The notes beneath the pieces were generated by a model that had not been told where the DNA came from, ran no database searches, and saw nothing but the letters and a program-made list of their open reading frames with translations. From positions 1 to 52,368 of the forward strand of contig NZ_BCXG01000031.1 of the NCBI RefSeq assembly GCF_001894985.1: a DNA stretch of 52,368 nucleotides, given 5' to 3'. The position numbers and the translations under genes were made by a program. Shown piece by piece: positions 26,733 to 36,009 of the stretch (position 1 is the stretch's first letter; the number at the start of each line of letters is the position of its first letter). The stretch is from Rhodococcus tukisamuensis NBRC 100609 (GTDB taxonomy: Bacteria > Actinomycetota > Actinomycetes > Mycobacteriales > Mycobacteriaceae).

Positions 26733-29700
26733 ATGGCCGGTGACGACCCGTTCGTGACTCAGCGCGGTGTGCCCCCGTCGGCGACGCCGGAACTCGCCGC
26801 CGTCGGGTTCGCCGATGCGAGCGAGATCGGGCGCGGCGGCTTCGGCGTCGTCTACCGCTGCACCGAGGCGAGCCTGGACCGCACCGTGGCCGTGAAGGTG
26901 CTCACCGCCCACCTCGACGAGGAGAATCGGGCACGCTTCATCCGAGAACAGCGGGCGATGGGCCGGCTCACCGGGCACCCCAACATCGTCAACGTCCTGC
27001 AGGTCGGGACCACCGCGAGCGGCCTTCCCTACCTCGTGATGCCCTATCACGCGCAGCGTTCGCTGGACGTGCGCATCCGCGACCACGGCCCGCTGTCACT
27101 CGAACAGGCACTGCAACTCGGCGTGAAGCTGGCCGGTGCGGTGGAGTCCTCGCATCGGCTCGGCATCCTGCATCGCGACGTCAAGCCGGCGAACGTCATA
27201 CTCACCGACTACGGCGAGCCCGCGCTCACCGACTTCGGCATCGCTCACCTCCCCGGCGGGTTCGAGACCGCCACCGGCACGTTCACCGCCACCCCGGCCT
27301 TCACCGCACCCGAGGTCCTGGGCGGTGGCCCGCCCAGCACCGCCGCGGACGTGTACAGCCTCGGCTCCACGCTGTTCTGCGCCCTCACCGGCCACGCGGC
27401 CTTTGAACGCCGCACCGGCGAGCAGGTCGTCGCGCAGTTCCTGCGCATCACTTCTCAGCCCGTGCCGAACCTGCGCGAACTCGACATTCCCGACGACGTG
27501 GCCGGGGCAATCGAGCGCGCCATGTCCGCGGATCCGGGCGCCCGCCCGACTGCGGCACAGTTCGGCGACGAACTGCGGGAGATCCAGTTCCGCCACGGAC
27601 TTCCGGTCGACGAGATGGCCCTCAAGTCCCCGACCAGTCCGAAGCGAGCCGAGCGTCCGCCGACTGGTGGCGGGCTCCCGCGGACCGGCCCCTCGACGCG
27701 GGGCGGGAGGGGAAACCTGCCCGCGGAGCTGACGAGTTTCGTCAACCGTCGCAACGAACTGGCCGAGGCGAAGGAGCTGCTCTCGTCCTCCCGCTTGGTG
27801 ACGCTCACCGGAATCGGTGGCGTCGGGAAGACCCGCCTCTCGCTGCGGATCGCGCAGAGCACCGAGCGCGCCTTTGCCGAAGGGGCGTGGCTGGTCGAGT
27901 TGAGCGACCTACACGACGAGTCGCTGCTGGTCGGCGTGGTGGCGACCGCCCTCGGACTGCAGTCCTTCTCCCGCGAGCCGCTGCAGACGGTCCTCACGGA
28001 GTACCTCGAGCCTCGCCAGATCCTCCTGGTGCTCGACAACTGCGAGCAGGTGATCGACGCGGTGGCGGACCTGGCCGAGACCCTGCTCCGCCACTGCCCC
28101 GGGCTGCGCATCATAGCCACCAGCCGGGAATCGCTCGGCATCGGCGGGGAGGCGACACTGCGGGTTCCGCCGCTCAGCGCACCCGACCCCGACCGCCAGC
28201 TCGACCTGGCGGGACTGCCCAGCTACGACGCGGTGACGCTGTTCGCCGAACGCGCCGCGTCGGTCCTTCCGGGATTCACGCTGACCGAGGACAACATGGC
28301 CGCCGTGGCCGGGATCTGCCATCGGCTCGAGGGACTGCCGCTGCCGATCGAGCTGGCGGCGGGGCGATTGCAGGCGCTGTCACCCGAGCAGATCCTGCAG
28401 CGGCTCACCGACCGCTACACGCTCCTGACCCGTGGCGGACGCACCGCCCCGACCCGGCAGCAGACCCTCCGGCTGTGCATCGACTGGAGCCACGAGTTGT
28501 GTACCCCCCGGGAGCAACAGTTGTGGGCTCGCATGTCCGTGTTCGCGGGCACCTTCGAGCTCACCGCGTTGGAACAGGTCTGCGGCGCCGACCTCACCCC
28601 GGACGAGCTGCTCGACCTGGTGGCGTCGCTGGTGGAGAAGTCGATTCTGATCCACGAGGAAACGGCGACGGCGGGGCGGTACGGGCTGCTGGACACCATC
28701 CGCGAGTACGGTCTCGAGAAACTGGAGGCGACCGGCGAGTCCGCACAGATGCGGCGCCGCCACCTGGACTGGTACGAGCGCCTGGCCCTGAGGGCCGAAG
28801 CCGACTGGATAGGACCCCGCCAGCTGGACTGGATCGCCCGACTGAAACTCGATCAGCAGAACTTTCGCGAGGCACTCGATGCCAGCATGGCGGAGCCGGG
28901 TGACGTAGCGGCCGGGCTCCGCATCACGGCCGCCCTGTACTCGTTCTGGCTTGTCAGCGGACAGATCAACGAGGGCGCTCGCTGGACCGAACGAATGCTG
29001 ACCGTCGAGGGGGTTCCGCGCGGCGCGGAGTGGGTGCGAGCCGTGAGCCTGGGCGCGGCGCTCAACGCGTTTCGGAGCGACATCGAGACCGGCACCGAAT
29101 GGATCGGCTGGGCGCGCGCGGCAGCAACGGACGCGGACGGCCCTGACGTCGCCGCCACCGTGCGGTACGCCGCAGGTGTCCTGGCGTTGGGCGCCAATGA
29201 CATATCCACCGCGGCAACACATTTCGATGCTGTCCTGGAGGCGTGTCCGCCCGACAACCACCTCCTGCGGGTCATCACCTTGACCGGCGCCGAGGTGTCC
29301 GCCGGGCTACTCGGACAAGCGGAGCGGGCGGCCGACTTCCTCTCACAGGTGCTGGACATCACCGAGCCGCGCGGCGAGCTCGCGTTCCGGTCGTGGGCCG
29401 TGCGGACGCTCGGGTTGGCGGTGTGGTCGACCGATCCGGAGCGAGCGATCGCGCTGCTGGAACAGGCGTTGCGACTGTCCCGGTCCGTCGACAATTCGTT
29501 CGGCTCCGCGCCGAGCCTCGAGGGCCTGGCCTGGATCGCCGCGGCCGGCGGGAACTACACGAGGTCGGCGGTGTTGCTGGGCTGCGCACAGGCCATGCGG
29601 CAGACGGGCGGCCTGCCGGACATCGCGATCCCGGGCCTGCGCGCACAGCACGACGAGTGCGAGCGACGGACCCGCGAGGCGCTCGGCCAGAAGTCGTACG

Positions 29701-29999
29701 ACGCCGGATACCGGAAGGGAGCGTCCGCGAACTTCGGAGAGGCCGTCGCGTACGCCCTCGCCGAGTCCCGCGAGCCGTCTCGGCCACGGGCGACCGCCTC
29801 GGACAAGACTGCACTGACCCGGCGCGAGCTGCAGGTCGCCGGCCTGGTCGCCGAGGGGCTGACCAACAGCGCCATCGCCGCCAAGCTCGTGATCTCGCAG
29901 CGGACCGCGGAGGGACACGTCGAGCGCATCCTCGCCAAGCTGGGCTTCACCTCGCGAACGCAGATCGCCGCCTGGATCGTCGATCGCAACCAGGGCTGA
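26733..29999 (+). CDS. PknK-like Ser/Thr kinase-ATPase-LuxR regulator
   Basis: This is a 1088-aa cytoplasmic fusion. The kinase domain is at about residues 28-285: GRGGFGVVY, K55, HRD at 147-149, DFG at 167-169, APE at 192-194. A Pro/Arg linker leads to an NB-ARC/AAA-type ATPase with Walker A GIGGVGKT at 360-367 and Walker B ILLVLDNCE. A long helical TPR-like region follows, and at the end a LuxR helix-turn-helix (LTNSAIAAKLVISQRTAEGH). The kinase part is very close to M. tuberculosis PknK from memory, but the ATPase part is of a different, NB-ARC-like type. It probably senses a signal by the repeat region and controls transcription under phosphorylation. No membrane segment is visible. Confidence 0.9.
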   Translation: MAGDDPFVTQRGVPPSATPELAAVGFADASEIGRGGFGVVYRCTEASLDRTVAVKVLTAHLDEENRARFIREQRAMGRLTGHPNIVNVLQVGTTASGLPYLVMPYHAQRSLDVRIRDHGPLSLEQALQLGVKLAGAVESSHRLGILHRDVKPANVILTDYGEPALTDFGIAHLPGGFETATGTFTATPAFTAPEVLGGGPPSTAADVYSLGSTLFCALTGHAAFERRTGEQVVAQFLRITSQPVPNLRELDIPDDVAGAIERAMSADPGARPTAAQFGDELREIQFRHGLPVDEMALKSPTSPKRAERPPTGGGLPRTGPSTRGGRGNLPAELTSFVNRRNELAEAKELLSSSRLVTLTGIGGVGKTRLSLRIAQSTERAFAEGAWLVELSDLHDESLLVGVVATALGLQSFSREPLQTVLTEYLEPRQILLVLDNCEQVIDAVADLAETLLRHCPGLRIIATSRESLGIGGEATLRVPPLSAPDPDRQLDLAGLPSYDAVTLFAERAASVLPGFTLTEDNMAAVAGICHRLEGLPLPIELAAGRLQALSPEQILQRLTDRYTLLTRGGRTAPTRQQTLRLCIDWSHELCTPREQQLWARMSVFAGTFELTALEQVCGADLTPDELLDLVASLVEKSILIHEETATAGRYGLLDTIREYGLEKLEATGESAQMRRRHLDWYERLALRAEADWIGPRQLDWIARLKLDQQNFREALDASMAEPGDVAAGLRITAALYSFWLVSGQINEGARWTERMLTVEGVPRGAEWVRAVSLGAALNAFRSDIETGTEWIGWARAAATDADGPDVAATVRYAAGVLALGANDISTAATHFDAVLEACPPDNHLLRVITLTGAEVSAGLLGQAERAADFLSQVLDITEPRGELAFRSWAVRTLGLAVWSTDPERAIALLEQALRLSRSVDNSFGSAPSLEGLAWIAAAGGNYTRSAVLLGCAQAMRQTGGLPDIAIPGLRAQHDECERRTREALGQKSYDAGYRKGASANFGEAVAYALAESREPSRPRATASDKTALTRRELQVAGLVAEGLTNSAIAAKLVISQRTAEGHVERILAKLGFTSRTQIAAWIVDRNQG

Positions 30000-30019
30000 C
30001 CAGGCTGGCGACCGTCGAA

Positions 30020-30071
30020 CCGGACGACCAGCGCAATCGCCTCCGACGAGGCGGTCGCGGCGGTCGTCCGG
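30020..30071. terminator. Nested inverted repeat between convergent genes
   Basis: CCGGACGACC (30020-30029) pairs perfectly with GGTCGTCCGG (30062-30071). The interval contains a second stem, GCCTC-CGAC-GAGGC (30039-30052). It lies in the 100-bp gap between the PknK-like gene and the convergent small secreted protein gene and is the best terminator candidate in this area. Confidence 0.5.
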
Positions 30072-30099
30072 GTGACTTCGACGAAAGTCGTCGACGGTC

Positions 30100-30576
30100 T
30101 CAGTCGACGACGATGGTGCCGCGGCCCGGAACGTGCGGGAAGTTCGTGTCGATCTGGACTTCGATCCGCCCGACCCCGGTGGGCGCGGTCATCGGCACCC
30201 ACAGCCCGTCCGTCGGCGACAGCGGCGTGTCGTCGCCGAGCGGCACCGGCCGCCCCGGGAAGACTCCGCTCGCTCCGGTGTCCAGGTTCTTCCAGCGCAG
30301 GGTCGCCTCGACGCCGCAGTACGGGGTCTGGAACACACCCGGAACGAAGGTGAACTCCGGTCGCACCCAGATCGTCGGATTCTGCCCGAAGAAGAGGGCG
30401 TTCGGATCGTAGTGGGCGTCCACCGTCCCGACGCACCCGATCGCCCCGCCGCCGAGCGTGTACGTGGGCGAGATCCCCACCGGGTCGGCCGACGACCCGG
30501 TCGACGCCGCGGCGGTACCGCCCGTCAGCGACGCCGCCACCACAACCGACACCACAACTGCCCTGGTAATTTTCAT
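30100..30576 (-). CDS. Small secreted protein
   Basis: This is a 158-aa protein with a classical Sec signal peptide: basic MKITR, a hydrophobic core and cleavage after the Ala-rich TAAAS near residue 24. The mature part is beta-rich with two Cys (likely one disulfide) and motifs such as TYTLGGGAIGC and GLWVPMTAPTGVG. I do not recognise the family. The Shine-Dalgarno is weak. It stands alone between a kinase/LuxR regulator and a LAL regulator, and could be a cell-surface protein they control; that is inference. Confidence 0.75.
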   Translation of the reverse strand: MKITRAVVVSVVVAASLTGGTAAASTGSSADPVGISPTYTLGGGAIGCVGTVDAHYDPNALFFGQNPTIWVRPEFTFVPGVFQTPYCGVEATLRWKNLDTGASGVFPGRPVPLGDDTPLSPTDGLWVPMTAPTGVGRIEVQIDTNFPHVPGRGTIVVD

Positions 30577-30765
30577 CGTCCCTGCCCCCCCCAGCCGACG
30601 CTACGGCGTCATCACGTAGGCGCCATCGTAGGCGACCACCTGATCCCACACCGACGCAAACCGCTGGTTGTCGACCACCGGCTTGCGGATCGCGCCGAGC
30701 GCCCACGACTGCTGGGCCGGGGTGGAGGAGAATGATCGGGCACCCGTCCCGGTGCGAGCACGGAC

Positions 30766-30771
30766 TAGAAT
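30766..30771 (+). promoter_or_regulatory. -10 box TAGAAT of a leaderless LAL gene
   Basis: TAGAAT ends 7 nt before the GTG at 30779, the spacing expected when transcription begins at the start codon itself. There is no Shine-Dalgarno, and the -35 region is poor. Confidence 0.5.
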
Positions 30772-30778
30772 CGTCGCT

Positions 30779-33376
30779 GTGCACCAGCCGTGGCCGGTGA
30801 TCGAAAGGCGAGCGGAATCCACCGCGATCGTCGAGGCCTTGGGATCGACCGACGGTCCCCGCGGCGTACTTCTCGATGGCCTCGCCGGCACCGGAAAGAG
30901 CACGCTGATCGCGGACTCCGCCGCTTCCCGGAACCGCCCCGTCAAATGGATGATCGGCACCACAGCGGCGCAACACACGCCGTTCGGCGCCTTGGCTCAA
31001 CGCGTCGACGACACGTCCCCGTGGAAGCTGGCGGCGATGCTGTCGGATTCCCACAAAGCCCTCGCTCAGGAAGTACGAAACGGCACCATCGTCGTGGACG
31101 ACGCGCACCTGCTCGACCCGCTGTCGGCCACACTGCTCAATCAGCTCGCGACCGACGGCGCCGTCTCGCTGGTCGTGGCGATCCGGACGGGCGAGCCCGC
31201 ACCCGACGCGATCACCGCCTTGTGGAAGGACCGAGGATTCGCCCGGATCACCCTCGGCTGCTTCGATCGCGGCGAAACCGACACGGTACTCACTGCCGCC
31301 CTCGGCGGTCCGGTGGAGTGCACCACGTCCGAACGCATCTGGACGACCACGCAGGGCAATCCTCTGTATCTTCGGCACCTGGTCGAGGGTTCGCTGGCCG
31401 CGGGTAGCCTGCGCTGCAGCGACGGGATCTGGCACCTACGCGGTGAGCCCGCCATCACCCTGGAGCTCGGGCTGCGCCTTCATCGCCAGTGCGCCTGTGC
31501 ACCTCTCGCCGCCCGTCGCGTCCTCGCACTGGTCGCATTCGGTGAGCCCCTCGACCTGACCGTTCTCGGCGAGTTGACCAGCCAGGAGTCGATGCTGGCG
31601 GCCGAGCGTTTCGGCCTTGTCCGTTTCAGCAGCGAGGGCTCGACACTGGTGGCGCGGCTGGCACACCCGTTCCTCGGCGAAGTGGTCCGCAAGAGCGTGG
31701 ACGTTCCGGCGGCCCGCCGAATCCGGGGCGAGCTGGCAACCCGACTCGGCGAGGACGCCACGGGTCCGATCGAGCGCATCCGCGCGGCGGAACTCTTCCT
31801 CGGCAGCGACCGCAAGGCGAGCGCCCCATCGCTCACCGCAGCCGCTGCCGACGCTACGGCGCTCTGTTCCTTCGACAGCGCAGAAACCCTGGCTCGAGCC
31901 GCTGCTGCGGGTGGCGGCGGATTCCAAGCCCAACTCATCCGCGCCGGGGCACTCGCCTGGACCGACCGGGGCGACGAAGCGGAGCGGCTCCTGTCCGCAT
32001 TGGATGTGACGGGCAGCGCGGAGTCGGACCTCGTCCGATGGGCCGTGCTTCGTGCGGGAAACCTCTTCTGGAACCTGGACGCACGCAGGCGCGCATCGGA
32101 CGTACTCGATTCAGCGGGCACGCACGTCACCACGCCTGCGGGCCTCGACTGCCTGAACGCCGCCCGCGCAACCATCGACGTCTCCATCGGTCACGCCTCC
32201 GCCGCGGCGAAGACTGCCTGCCGAATCCGCGACTCGTCCACCGCCCCACCGGGCGCCCTGATGTGGGCCGGAAGCGCGGGCTGTCTCGCGCTGAGCCTGA
32301 TCGGACGCGGATACGAGGTACCCCCGTGGGCACGACAAGCCCTCAGTTCCGCCGACTCCGACACGTCCGCACTGAGATTCGCAGTTGGACACGGCGAGGT
32401 ACTGGCGCTGACCTACACCGGACAGTTCGACCGGGCAGAGTGCTCGGCACAGCAGTACCTCGAGATGGCACGAAATCACGACGTCGCATGGTTCGGCATG
32501 AGTTCATCGTTCGGAAAGCTCGAGCTGGCCATGGGACGGCTCGACGAGGCGAGAAACCGGCTGGAATCGGTCATCGCGATACTCGGTCGGTCCAACCCCG
32601 TATGGCGAGTGCTTGCCAATCTCCTCCTCGCCCAGTCCCTGGCACTGTCGGGCCGACAGACCGACGGGATCGCCGCAGTTCGGCGCGCGGAGGCCTCTTT
32701 CGGGGAGAACACGCTGCTCTACAAACCTGACCTCGCCATCGCTCGGGCATGGATCTCGGCCGGATCGGGCGACCTCGGAGCTGCCATTGGGCTCGCGCGT
32801 CGGGCTGCCGACACCGCCGGTGAATACGGACTGCTGGCCGTCGCCGCGGAGGCGATGCACACCGCGGTCCGATTCGGTGACCGCTCTGTTGCCTCCCGGC
32901 TGACCGCGCTGTCGAACGTCGTCGACGGCTTCCTGATTGCGCCCATGGCCGCACAGGCCGTTGCGATGGCCGCGTCGGACTGCAGCGGACTGCTTTCTGC
33001 CGCAGCCCGGTTCGATCAGCTGGGTGCACGGCTGTTGGCGGCGGACGCGTACGCCCAGGCTGCGCACTCGTACCGGCGAGCGGGTGATCGCCGCCACCAG
33101 CTGGGTACGTCCGCACGCGCATACTCCCTCGCACAGCAGTGCGGCGGTGCACGCACGCCGGCAATCTTGGCTGCGGCCAGCCCGCTACCGCTGACGACGC
33201 GTGAGCACGAGATCGCCCTGCTGGCCGCTACCAAACTGACGAACCACGAGATTGCCGATCGGCTGGCCGTGTCGACACGCACCGTCGAGGGGCACCTCTA
33301 CCGCACCTTCACGAAGCTCGACGTGTCCGACCGGGCGGAGCTGGCCGAGACCATCCGTATGGAGAACGGCCAGTAG
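30779..33376 (+). CDS. LuxR-type ATPase regulator (LAL family), copy 1
   Basis: This is an 865-aa LAL/MalT-like regulator. Walker A GLAGTGKS is at residues 34-41, Walker B is in TIVVDDAHLLDP, and the sensor-like TQGNPLYLRHLVEGS follows. A long helical TPR-like middle precedes the C-terminal LuxR helix-turn-helix (LTNHEIADRLAVSTRTVEGH). I chose GTG 30779 over ATG 30668 because it aligns with the paralogue's N-terminus and sits just behind a -10 box; the longer frame would add 37 unaligned residues. It is paralogous to the next gene on the other strand. The inducer and targets are unknown. Confidence 0.88.
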   Translation: MHQPWPVIERRAESTAIVEALGSTDGPRGVLLDGLAGTGKSTLIADSAASRNRPVKWMIGTTAAQHTPFGALAQRVDDTSPWKLAAMLSDSHKALAQEVRNGTIVVDDAHLLDPLSATLLNQLATDGAVSLVVAIRTGEPAPDAITALWKDRGFARITLGCFDRGETDTVLTAALGGPVECTTSERIWTTTQGNPLYLRHLVEGSLAAGSLRCSDGIWHLRGEPAITLELGLRLHRQCACAPLAARRVLALVAFGEPLDLTVLGELTSQESMLAAERFGLVRFSSEGSTLVARLAHPFLGEVVRKSVDVPAARRIRGELATRLGEDATGPIERIRAAELFLGSDRKASAPSLTAAAADATALCSFDSAETLARAAAAGGGGFQAQLIRAGALAWTDRGDEAERLLSALDVTGSAESDLVRWAVLRAGNLFWNLDARRRASDVLDSAGTHVTTPAGLDCLNAARATIDVSIGHASAAAKTACRIRDSSTAPPGALMWAGSAGCLALSLIGRGYEVPPWARQALSSADSDTSALRFAVGHGEVLALTYTGQFDRAECSAQQYLEMARNHDVAWFGMSSSFGKLELAMGRLDEARNRLESVIAILGRSNPVWRVLANLLLAQSLALSGRQTDGIAAVRRAEASFGENTLLYKPDLAIARAWISAGSGDLGAAIGLARRAADTAGEYGLLAVAAEAMHTAVRFGDRSVASRLTALSNVVDGFLIAPMAAQAVAMAASDCSGLLSAAARFDQLGARLLAADAYAQAAHSYRRAGDRRHQLGTSARAYSLAQQCGGARTPAILAAASPLPLTTREHEIALLAATKLTNHEIADRLAVSTRTVEGHLYRTFTKLDVSDRAELAETIRMENGQ

Positions 33377-33381
33377 GCGCC

Positions 33382-35952
33382 CTAATTTCCTCGACGAAGC
33401 TTGTCCACCAAGGCTTCCCGATCCGCGACCTCGAGCTTCGCGAACATGCGGTACACGTGGCCTTCGACCGTCCTCACCGACAAGGTCAAGTGCTCGGAGA
33501 TCTCCCGATTCGTCATTCCGGTGGCAATGAGCGAGGCAACCAAGTTCTCTCGGGCGGTCAGCGGTGTCGGGTTCTCGAGCGCATCGAGCGCGGGGGTGCG
33601 CGCGCCGGGGCACCGAGACGCGAGCAGCCTGGCCGTTGCCGCCGACCGCTGTTCACCGTGACGGTCACCGTTCCGTCGGTGCGCCGCCGCGGCCTGCGCC
33701 GCCGCGTCGGCGGCCAGCAGGTTGGCGGACATCTCCTCGAATTGTGCTGCGACCCGGTCCAATCCGTGACCGTCATGGGATTCCAACATCTGGGCGTGCC
33801 CTGCAGCGACGCGAACGAGTGGGCCGTCGACGCGGCGCGCAAGGCGTCGGAGCCGACCGGTGGCCGACCGGTCCCCGAACCGCACGGCGGTGTGGAGTGC
33901 CGTCGCCTCGAGTCCGAACATCGAGCCGGCCCGCGCGAGGGCGGCCGCCTCTCGCGCCACCCTGATCGCGCGGGGGTACTCGCCCCGCGCGGCGACGGCC
34001 CAGGCCCGGGCATGCACCAGATCGGGTTCGAACGACGCGAGGTGTTCGCCGAAGGACTCCCGGGCGCTTTCGAGTGCTTCGGTCGCCTGCTCTGCCTGCC
34101 CCAGTGCGCCGAGCGCCTGGCACAGGCCGACGGAGCACAGGACGATCCACAACTGCGGGCCGCCGTTCATGGCGGCGGCGCGGCCGCGCCGAAACTGATC
34201 CTCCGCATCAGCCACACGGCCCGTGGCGAGGTGCGCGAGACCGCGGATGTAGCCCTCCACCACCCACCTCGACCGACCGGGCAGCGGCACCGACGAGCAG
34301 CGGTCGAGCACCGCGCCGATGTCGGCAAGGTTCCCCGACAGCGTCGCCGCCAACACTTCGGCAGCACCGATCTGGGTCTGGCCGAACACGAACCCATCGG
34401 CCCTCGCCGCCGACACGCCGCGCGCCGCGATTGCGGGCACGTCATCGGCGCGACCCGCACGCGCCATGGCGATCCCGCCCGCGGACACGGCCAACACCAT
34501 TGCCAGAGCCGCGCAATGCTCGGCCCCGAACAGCCTCCGCGTCAGCTCGATCGAGCGCGGCACCTTGTTGGCGAGCGAGTCGAAGACGACCTCCGCCGAG
34601 GTCACCACGTCCTTCCCGTTGCTGGTCGTCGCCCGCGCCCGCAGTCCGGCCAACTCCTGACGGGCCGCGGCCTGCTTCTCACCGAAGAAGAGGCTGATCG
34701 AACGCCACAGACCACAGGTCAACATCTCGGGCTCGGACATCTGGTCGGGGTCGAACGCGGCGAGAAGCGTGTCGGCCTCGTCGGCCCGACGCTGCCAGAT
34801 CATCGCCCGGGCCACCACCACCGCTTCTCTCACTCCGCCGCCGCGGGCCAGGGCCGACTGTGCGAGGCGTTCGGCCAAGGGATGGTCGCCCAGGGCCAGC
34901 GCACGCTCGGCCGCGGCGGCCAGGAGACCGCCGTCGAGCTCGACATCGCTGTCCAGGGCGAGCGTCGACAGCCGGAGCTGATCGCCGGGCGTCCCGCGGT
35001 CGGCGAGGGCTCGTGCAATTCTCCCCCGCCGGCTGCGCGCGGCCAGTGCGCTGGATCGCTCCCGGATCGCCTGCCCCAGAATGGGGTGGCTGAGCCGCGC
35101 GACGCGTCTTGCCCCGTCGAAACCGATCCGCAGGTGGCCGCTGCGGTGCGCCGCCACGACCGCGTCAGGCGACGCGGCATGGTGAAGAACGTCCACCTCG
35201 AGCACGCCGCCGAACGCCAGGAGCCGGAGTACTTCCAACGCGCCGGGTGCCACGTTGCGCAGGCGCGACGCGAGCAGGGCCGCCAACTCCGCGGTCATGA
35301 CGGGCCGGGAGCGTAGCTGCCACACGCGCCCGATCTCATACAGCAGCCCCGCCCCCCAGGACCCCTCCACGAGATGCCGGAGGTACAGCGGGTTACCCTC
35401 CGACACCTCCCATATCCACTCGGCGCTGACCTGGTCCAACGGCCCGCCGAGGGCGGACTCGACCACCCGCGCGGACTCGTCGTGACCGAAGGCTGTGAGG
35501 TTGACGCGCTCGAGCAACCCATCGGTGAGTATCGCGGTGTCCGAAGTGGTTTCGCCGCCGCCCAGCGTCACGACCAGGTGGACGATTCCGTCCTCGGCGA
35601 GCTGCCTGACCAGGGCCGCAGACAGCGGGTCGAGCAGGTCGGCGTCGTCCACGACGATCGTCGTCCGACGGCCGCGGCTCTCGAGGACGGAGCGGGCAGT
35701 CGCGAACGCCGCGGCCGCGTCGGTGGTCGCGTCGATCTCGACCAGATGGGCAAAGGCCCCCAGCGGAATCCGTCGAGATGACTCCGTGCCGACGGCCCAC
35801 AGGCTGTTGCGGCGGTTTCGTGACGCAATGGCCCGCGCCAGGGTCGTCTTCCCCACCCCGGCGGGACCGACAATCACCACCCCGCGCGTCGAGCCCCGTG
35901 AGGCGGCGATGATCTCGTCCCCCCACGCGATCGATGGCCACCTCAGGACCAT
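33382..35952 (-). CDS. LuxR-type ATPase regulator (LAL family), copy 2
   Basis: This is an 856-aa paralogue of the preceding regulator. Walker A GPAGVGKTT is at residues 29-37, Walker B in TTIVVDDADLLDP, and the shared EGNPLYLRHLVEGS motif and TPR-like middle (ALHTAVRFGDRS in both) follow. The C-terminal LuxR domain reads MTNREISEHLTLSVRTVEGH. The two genes converge with only 5 bp between stops. The ATG at 35952 has no Shine-Dalgarno but a TACAAT box 6 nt upstream, so it is probably leaderless too. Shared motifs along the whole length indicate duplication. Confidence 0.88.
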   Translation of the reverse strand: MVLRWPSIAWGDEIIAASRGSTRGVVIVGPAGVGKTTLARAIASRNRRNSLWAVGTESSRRIPLGAFAHLVEIDATTDAAAAFATARSVLESRGRRTTIVVDDADLLDPLSAALVRQLAEDGIVHLVVTLGGGETTSDTAILTDGLLERVNLTAFGHDESARVVESALGGPLDQVSAEWIWEVSEGNPLYLRHLVEGSWGAGLLYEIGRVWQLRSRPVMTAELAALLASRLRNVAPGALEVLRLLAFGGVLEVDVLHHAASPDAVVAAHRSGHLRIGFDGARRVARLSHPILGQAIRERSSALAARSRRGRIARALADRGTPGDQLRLSTLALDSDVELDGGLLAAAAERALALGDHPLAERLAQSALARGGGVREAVVVARAMIWQRRADEADTLLAAFDPDQMSEPEMLTCGLWRSISLFFGEKQAAARQELAGLRARATTSNGKDVVTSAEVVFDSLANKVPRSIELTRRLFGAEHCAALAMVLAVSAGGIAMARAGRADDVPAIAARGVSAARADGFVFGQTQIGAAEVLAATLSGNLADIGAVLDRCSSVPLPGRSRWVVEGYIRGLAHLATGRVADAEDQFRRGRAAAMNGGPQLWIVLCSVGLCQALGALGQAEQATEALESARESFGEHLASFEPDLVHARAWAVAARGEYPRAIRVAREAAALARAGSMFGLEATALHTAVRFGDRSATGRLRRLARRVDGPLVRVAAGHAQMLESHDGHGLDRVAAQFEEMSANLLAADAAAQAAAAHRRNGDRHGEQRSAATARLLASRCPGARTPALDALENPTPLTARENLVASLIATGMTNREISEHLTLSVRTVEGHVYRMFAKLEVADREALVDKLRRGN

Positions 35953-35958
35953 TAAGGG

Positions 35959-35964
35959 ATTGTA
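35959..35964 (-). promoter_or_regulatory. -10 box TACAAT of the second leaderless LAL gene
   Basis: Read on the minus strand, TACAAT ends 6 nt before the ATG at 35952. The arrangement mirrors that of the paralogous gene and suggests leaderless transcription. Confidence 0.5.
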
Positions 35965-36009
35965 GGCCGCCGAAGTTGGTGGACGCGCGAGATCAGCGGC
36001 TTTCGACTG

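Noticed and set aside
33457-35316. A 619-codon plus-strand frame over the second LAL gene
   Set aside because: Antisense shadow of the LAL gene, with Arg/His/Gly-rich composition, no motif and no ribosome site.
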